Made by a program: the position numbers and the translations under genes. Below are positions 31,996 to 35,749 of a stretch of 35,749 nt of DNA, piece after piece (position 1 is the first letter of the stretch; each line of letters starts with the position of its first letter). Where the stretch lies: contig JAJCXZ010000088.1 in NCBI GenBank assembly GCA_029263175.1, forward strand, positions 1 to 35,749, read 5' to 3'. The notes beneath the pieces were generated by a model. That model saw only the letters and a list, made by a program, of their open reading frames with translations, searched no databases and had not been told where the DNA came from. The DNA is from Acidimicrobiales bacterium. GTDB taxonomy: Bacteria > Actinomycetota > Acidimicrobiia > Acidimicrobiales > Aldehydirespiratoraceae.

Positions 31996-33066
31996 CTACC
32001 CGACACCGATGAGTAGATCGTGTGCGGCGTTGATCTGAGCGGATTTGCGTGTTGCTACCTCTCGGTCGCCTTCCTCGACAAGATCAGGATGACTCCTCAA
32101 CATGAGGTCCTTGTAGGCGCGTCGGATCTCGGCAGCCGAGGCTCCTGGGTCGAGACCGAGAGTCGAGAAGGCCTGAGCGACGTCCGGAGAAATGGCGCGC
32201 CCGTCGGCCCCTACATCGGCGAGTGAGGCGATGACTAGATCGAGTTCGCTTGAAGTGAGACGCAGTCTTGCGGCGAGTGTGGCTAGTGCGGAGCGTTCCG
32301 CACTGGACAGCACGCCGTCGGCGAGGGTGACCTCCACCGCGACACGCAGAAGGACCAGGCGGTCCCGCTTGTCGGTGATCAGGTCCTCGCGCTGAGGCGC
32401 TCCGACAGGCAGCACCTCGGTGCCAATGTTTGCAAGCCACTGATCGGCGACCTCTGGTGACAGCTTGCCGTCGGAAAAGTCGACGACTGCCTGTCGAGCA
32501 AGTTGCCATTCTTTCGACGTCGGTCCGCTATGCACCACCACCTGACCGAGAATCCGAGCTACTGCGCCCACGATGGCCCGCTGCTGACCGGTCATTCCGT
32601 CGGAGCCAACAACAAGGTCGTCAAGCGAAAGCCCGACGCTGGCGAGAACTTCGGCGAGACCTTGCCGGTTGACCCGCCGTCTTGATCGAAACAGATTCTG
32701 GAGAACTGCGAAGGGAGTGAGAAGCCCCCACGGGATGCTCCACCAGCCGAGCAGGAGGTTTCGAAACGCTGAGCTGCGAGCCTCGGCTGCGACACAGTCC
32801 TGGCACCCGATCGCTGGTACCGACCCCTGGCGGGAGAACAACAGAAACCCGCGAACTACATACAGTTTCTCGGCCGTCTCCACTGTCCGGACCATGCACA
32901 TCGGACACGGCATATCTAGCTTTGAATCACCCACGGGCGGCGGCGGACCTGGGGTCGCGCGGGAGGGCACGGCGGCGACCGTCTTGCACTGTGGACAACG
33001 AGCCGACGAGCCTGCTGGGGCGCGCAACCGGCTCGAACAACTAGGACAGCGAAAGTTCACCGACAT
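31996..33066 (-). CDS. Zinc-ribbon / TerB-like / J-domain protein
   Basis: The 356-residue protein combines several parts. First is an N-terminal zinc ribbon (C7-PS-C10 and C24-PQ-C27), then a second ribbon-like module (C54-PM-C57 and C88-QD-C91). An aromatic hydrophobic stretch (LLLGWWSIPWGLLTPFAVL, about 100-118) may associate with the membrane. A TerB-like helical domain follows (about 225-290; VAVEVTLADGVLSSAERSAL), and a C-terminal J domain with the HPD tripeptide at 326-328 (AYKDLMLRSHPDL). The HPD motif predicts stimulation of a DnaK-type ATPase. TerB next to J recalls DjlA, but the zinc ribbons are extra. The start at 33066 is preferred because the ribbon starts there and AAAGG lies upstream; ATG 33084 is possible. 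Confidence 0.75.
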   Translation of the reverse strand: MSVNFRCPSCSSRLRAPAGSSARCPQCKTVAAVPSRATPGPPPPVGDSKLDMPCPMCMVRTVETAEKLYVVRGFLLFSRQGSVPAIGCQDCVAAEARSSAFRNLLLGWWSIPWGLLTPFAVLQNLFRSRRRVNRQGLAEVLASVGLSLDDLVVGSDGMTGQQRAIVGAVARILGQVVVHSGPTSKEWQLARQAVVDFSDGKLSPEVADQWLANIGTEVLPVGAPQREDLITDKRDRLVLLRVAVEVTLADGVLSSAERSALATLAARLRLTSSELDLVIASLADVGADGRAISPDVAQAFSTLGLDPGASAAEIRRAYKDLMLRSHPDLVEEGDREVATRKSAQINAAHDLLIGVG

Positions 33067-33368
33067 CCGATGTGGACCTTTCATCTCGTCGCGCCATCTA
33101 CGCGCCGCCTAACGCCGACGGTAGCGGATCGTGCGGATTGAGGTCCACAGTCGCTACACCGGCTGCTGCCCTCGACTGGCGCTAGTAGAGCAAACATTGT
33201 GCAGGGCGACACACAGACGACCTATGAACCCGAATCGACCTATATTGCCTTTCCCCAGGGACGAGATCGTTGGATTGTTCTGCCCCAACGATCCGGCCCT
33301 ACTTGTACCCGCCCGTCCTGGTGGGCTTTCCTGCACTATGTGACGAGAAGGACCACGACCACTGCCAT
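33067..33368. other. Intergenic region
   Basis: This roughly 300-nt gap has no credible gene. TATATT at 33241-33246 would make a good plus-strand -10 box but no gene follows it on that strand. Nothing else is seen. Confidence 0.4.
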
Positions 33369-33839
33369 CTAAGGACAGCCGCTGCGAAAGACGTCGCCGC
33401 AGAAGTCCGCGGGCGTCTGTCCACTGCCTACTGCAATACCGATACCAAGAATGAAGAGAGCGGCTCCGAGCACCCATCTCGGTGTACCCGCGAGGGCTAT
33501 AAGGACCCCGGCTCCAATTCCAGCGACGATCGACCCGAGAAGAATTCCCGTCCCGCTGTAGACCAACCCTTCGCGGCCGCCGATCTGCAGATGACCCCCC
33601 AAGTTCGCGAGGCCGACAAAGAAAGAAATAACGGTGCCGAGCAGCAGGAAGGGGGCAAAGCGGGCGACCGTTGAGCCGAAGCTCACAAGGCCCGTGGACT
33701 CTCCGCCTCGATCAAATGAGCTGATCCGCCGCCCATCCGCCGACGCGTTCGTTGGTCGCCGACGGGACTTGTTCTCGGGCGGATAGAGCTTCCCGTCGCT
33801 CCCTTTCCGCCAGCCACCACCTTCTGGAGCGTCTGACAT
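33369..33839 (-). CDS. Membrane protein with N-terminal GW-SDGKLYPP tag
   Basis: The 156-residue protein begins with GGGWRKGSDGKLYPPENK, the same tag type as in the protein at 31300-31764. A basic linker follows (RRRPTNASADGRR), then three hydrophobic segments (FAPFLLLGTVISFFVGLANL, GTGILLGSIVAGIGAGVLIAL and WVLGAALFILGIGIAVGSG). The last residues hold two Cys (FCGDVFRSGC). The ATG at 33839 is preferred over a TTG two codons earlier; a G-rich stretch precedes it. The function is unknown; the tag suggests the protein is handled like the other tagged protein. Confidence 0.65.
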   Translation of the reverse strand: MSDAPEGGGWRKGSDGKLYPPENKSRRRPTNASADGRRISSFDRGGESTGLVSFGSTVARFAPFLLLGTVISFFVGLANLGGHLQIGGREGLVYSGTGILLGSIVAGIGAGVLIALAGTPRWVLGAALFILGIGIAVGSGQTPADFCGDVFRSGCP

Positions 33840-34057
33840 TTCCAACCCCCCCGTCGCGGTCCGTCGAGATTTTAGCAGCTACTTGATCATGGGGTTATCT
33901 CAACCCGTCGCCAGCAGCTACCGACTTCCTGCCCTTGACCGGTGAGTGAGATGCCGTTCCCCGGCGGGGATCTTCTTCACCTGTCCGGCTATGGCGAAGA
34001 TCGGTAACCGGGCGTGTCTAGCGGCGCAGCCTGACCCAGAGGATCGACAGCAACTAG

Positions 34058-34063
34058 TAGTCT
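34058..34063 (+). promoter_or_regulatory. Candidate -10 box for lipoprotein gene
   Basis: TAGTCT (TANNNT) ends 7 nt before the GTG at 34071 with no ribosome site between, so the mRNA is probably leaderless. Confidence 0.4.
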
Positions 34064-34070
34064 CCTTCAC

Positions 34071-34805
34071 GTGAGTAAGAGTCTGATTGTCTCGATTGCG
34101 GCCTGCCTTGTAGCTGTGGCCTGTTCGGGCGGGGGCGGCCAAGCCGCCACAGTGGCCACATCGTCAACGAACTCAACAGCGTCGACAGCTAGCTCCTCGG
34201 TTCCGTCAACCGATGCGGAAACCACCGCTACGTCGACCACAACAACGACTACTACTACGACGGCTCCACCGTCAGTCTTTGCATTCAAGCCTCAGGAAGT
34301 GATCCTACGGCTCGAAGACCTCCCGGCTGGGTGGGCAGAAACGCCACTAGAGGAAGAGGAAGAAGACGGTGAGCCGGACTGCGGTGACGAGGTCTTCATT
34401 GCCGCCGGTATCACAGACGACGACCTGGACGCAGACGGCGCTGACTCGGCTGACTCGACGTTCAGCCTGGGGGCCTTCGGCCCGTTTCTCATTGTGTCCG
34501 TCATCGGAGATACTGACGGAGCGGCGGGGGTCTTTGATCTGCTTCCTGAAGCAATGGCAGCTTGCGATGGCACCGTCGACGACGACGGCAACACCACCAG
34601 CGTGCTACCGGTGTCGTTCCCGAAGATCGGTGACGACACCTTCGCCGCTCGGATGGACATCGAAGGATTCTTTCCAGTGAGCATGCTGTTCTCGCTGGTC
34701 CGGGAAGGCGATGTGGTGCTTCTCGCGGCCTATGTCGCAATCGGTGGCGCGGTCGACGGTGAGCTATTGGAGACTGCGCTTCGGACGATGCACAGCCGCA
34801 TCTAG
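34071..34805 (+). CDS. Thr-rich lipoprotein of unknown function
   Basis: The 244-residue protein starts with a short signal peptide (SLIVSIAACLVAVAC) ending in a lipobox-like AVAC at residue 18; Ala at -3 is not ideal but tolerated. A Ser/Thr linker with a run of nine Thr follows (about 25-66). The folded part has a Glu run (EEEEED), FIAAGITDDDLDADGADSAD and a beta-rich C-terminal half (FLIVSVIGD, FSLVREGDVVLLAAYVAIGG). It would be anchored outside the membrane through the lipidated Cys. No family is recognised. The GTG start is set by the -10 box and the signal peptide. Confidence 0.72.
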   Translation: MSKSLIVSIAACLVAVACSGGGGQAATVATSSTNSTASTASSSVPSTDAETTATSTTTTTTTTTAPPSVFAFKPQEVILRLEDLPAGWAETPLEEEEEDGEPDCGDEVFIAAGITDDDLDADGADSADSTFSLGAFGPFLIVSVIGDTDGAAGVFDLLPEAMAACDGTVDDDGNTTSVLPVSFPKIGDDTFAARMDIEGFFPVSMLFSLVREGDVVLLAAYVAIGGAVDGELLETALRTMHSRI

Positions 34806-34885
34806 AGGCTTGCCGGTGGTATTGGCTTCTTCCCCCGCCACCTGATCCAAACCGCCTGCCTCCGTCAACACGAATGCGAATTCCC

Positions 34886-35095
34886 TCATGGCCCAGTCCA
34901 CTCGCAGTGCCCGTTCTCGCCGGACTGGCCGTATCCGTCGGTCACCCATGTCATGTTGTCGCCGCAACGCGTGGTGCCGGTGGCTGCCATGTAGATGAAG
35001 GGGCCGAAGAAGATGGCGAGGACGATCAGCCACAAGAAAGGGTTGGCTCGGAAGCTGCCCGGCGTCGCCTCGTCAAACCACCCTTTGCTGCTCAC
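34886..35095 (-). CDS. Tiny membrane protein, downstream partner of an overlapping pair
   Basis: The 69-residue protein has one clear hydrophobic helix (ANPFLWLIVLAIFFGPFIYM, about 17-36) and a short C-terminal part with two Cys (TTRCGDNMTWVTDGYGQSG, then HCEW), probably outside the cell. The start is GTG 35095, whose GTGA overlaps the stop of the upstream gene; a longer frame would overlap that gene heavily. It is not recognised. The overlap suggests it is made together with the other small membrane protein. Confidence 0.6.
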   Translation of the reverse strand: MSSKGWFDEATPGSFRANPFLWLIVLAIFFGPFIYMAATGTTRCGDNMTWVTDGYGQSGENGHCEWTGP

Positions 35096-35337
35096 GACGA
35101 CCCGCCGCTCACCTTCCGAAAGGTCCACCGGACAGCCATCGCCACCACCAGAATGAATGCCCATAGGAACGGGACGGAGAACAACGCCATGAAAGCGGCG
35201 TCGATCATGTCGGCGTCGGTGACCCGGTTCATGTCTGACTCGCCGGTCAACGGGTCCTCCGCTAACCAGACGATTCTCACTCCCCACATGAGCAGCCATG
35301 CCGCCAGGAACGAACTGATCTTGAATCGCCTGCTCAT
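35092..35337 (-). CDS. Small two-helix membrane protein
   Basis: The 81-residue protein has two hydrophobic helices, about 8-26 (SSFLAAWLLMWGVRIVWLA) and 46-69 (DAAFMALFSVPFLWAFILVV), with a polar loop between (EDPLTGESDMNRVTDADM) and a basic end. The ATG at 35337 is the only good start. Its stop overlaps the next gene by 4 nt (GTGA). It is not recognised; it may form a small membrane complex with its partner. Confidence 0.6.
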   Translation of the reverse strand: MSRRFKISSFLAAWLLMWGVRIVWLAEDPLTGESDMNRVTDADMIDAAFMALFSVPFLWAFILVVAMAVRWTFRKVSGGSS

Positions 35338-35368
35338 GAGAGCACCCCGAGACGAACCATGTTCAACG

Positions 35369-35512
35369 TCACGATCGCCGCATCTGGTGGCAGTAGCTCC
35401 AGACTAGTTGGCCAGGTTCTAAAGTCGAATGAAGAAGGCCGCCGTATACAGCGTTGGCACAACGCTCGCACCGACATTGGGCCGCTATCCCGCAGTAGCA
35501 GTCGATCGCCAT
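35369..35512 (-). CDS. Possible Cys-rich mini-protein
   Basis: A 47-codon frame encodes MAIDCYCGIAAQCRCERCAN and ends with a lone Cys-His pair (WSYCHQ). The spacing C-x-C, C-x-C-x-x-C recalls a small metal-binding knuckle, which is unusual for a chance frame. There is no ribosome site, and the gene could be non-coding. It lies 31 nt upstream of the two overlapping membrane genes. Confidence 0.2.
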   Translation of the reverse strand: MAIDCYCGIAAQCRCERCANAVYGGLLHSTLEPGQLVWSYCHQMRRS

Positions 35513-35749
35513 GCGTCGCACATTAGCCGCAGAGGCCGAATACGTTCGGGCGCTCAATGCTGCTGAGCGTGGCTAAGGCACCACGTCTGCCGTATTTGGC
35601 TTGTCACCAGTATCAGGGTTCATGAGCTTAGACCTTGCCACATCCACTCAGCGGTCGCTCGCGACGCCGACCCGCCCAAGTCCGCCACAGATGGTCATTC
35701 ACAGGGGCGTGATTGGCCAGACCGTCGGCACTAGAGTCGAGTGTTGGGC
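35513..35749. other. Window end, no gene seen
   Basis: No open frame here has a plausible start and composition, and no tRNA or integrase gene was recognised. Together with the weak mini-frame before it, about 400 nt right of the small membrane genes lack a well-supported gene. Confidence 0.5.

Overview
The window looks like a chromosomal segment of a GC-rich actinobacterium, most likely from or near the Acidimicrobiia. The basis is gene order and protein character, not a database search. The order TPR protein / HAD phosphatase / tlyA / nadK / recN / pyrG / Nudix / xerD / scpA / scpB / rluB-like / cmk follows the Mycobacterium tuberculosis Rv1691-Rv1712 neighbourhood. The order murI / MBL hydrolase / rph / rdgB follows Rv1338-Rv1341. 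GTG starts, 1-4 nt stop/start overlaps and TANNNT -10 boxes 7-9 nt before start codons (leaderless style) are common.

Layout. (1) 1-215: the end of an rRNA operon, with spacer hairpins, 5S rRNA and a UUCG-capped hairpin. (2) 324-12576, all plus strand: TPR protein, SSB-like OB-fold protein, 2-oxoglutarate:ferredoxin oxidoreductase korAB, HAD phosphatase (probable CTG start), tlyA, nadK, recN, pyrG, ADP-ribose-type Nudix hydrolase, xerD and an HD-domain protein. (3) 12593-14025, minus: a PPOX/F420-type flavoprotein and trpS. (4) 14132-20034, plus: scpA, scpB, 23S pseudouridine synthase, tyrA, aroA, cmk and a PlsC-type acyltransferase, almost all overlapping. (5) 20042-21627, minus: a retropepsin-like protein coupled to ispH. 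(6) 21731-26005, plus: rpmB, rpmG, murI, MBL hydrolase, rph, rdgB and an EamA-family exporter.

The conserved block stops at 26005. At 26060-26080 (minus strand) lies a 21-nt fragment that exactly matches the 3' end of a tRNA (discriminator A, 7-nt acceptor strand, five T-stem bases, T-loop), with no tRNA body beside it. The bases fit tRNA-Leu best. This is what an attachment-site scar looks like after an element integrates into a tRNA gene. Everything to its right (26081 to the window end) is accessory in character: sparse genes, long spacers, mixed strands and few recognisable families. It holds a two-gene Septu-type anti-phage module (ptuA ATPase and ptuB HNH nuclease), then mostly unrecognised membrane or envelope proteins. 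These are a 4-TM protein, a membrane-anchored protein with an internally duplicated ectodomain, two small membrane proteins sharing an N-terminal GW-x-SDGK-x-YPP tag, a zinc-ribbon/TerB-like/J-domain protein, a Thr-rich lipoprotein and a pair of overlapping tiny membrane-protein genes. No integrase was seen; if the interpretation is right, it and the intact tRNA should lie beyond the right edge.

How the genes work together: the left two thirds serve central metabolism (TCA-type 2-oxoglutarate oxidation, NADP and CTP supply, aromatic amino acids, isoprenoids, cell-wall D-glutamate), RNA modification and turnover, nucleotide-pool cleaning, chromosome segregation and recombination. The right third is a probable genomic island with a phage-defence module and envelope genes of unknown role.
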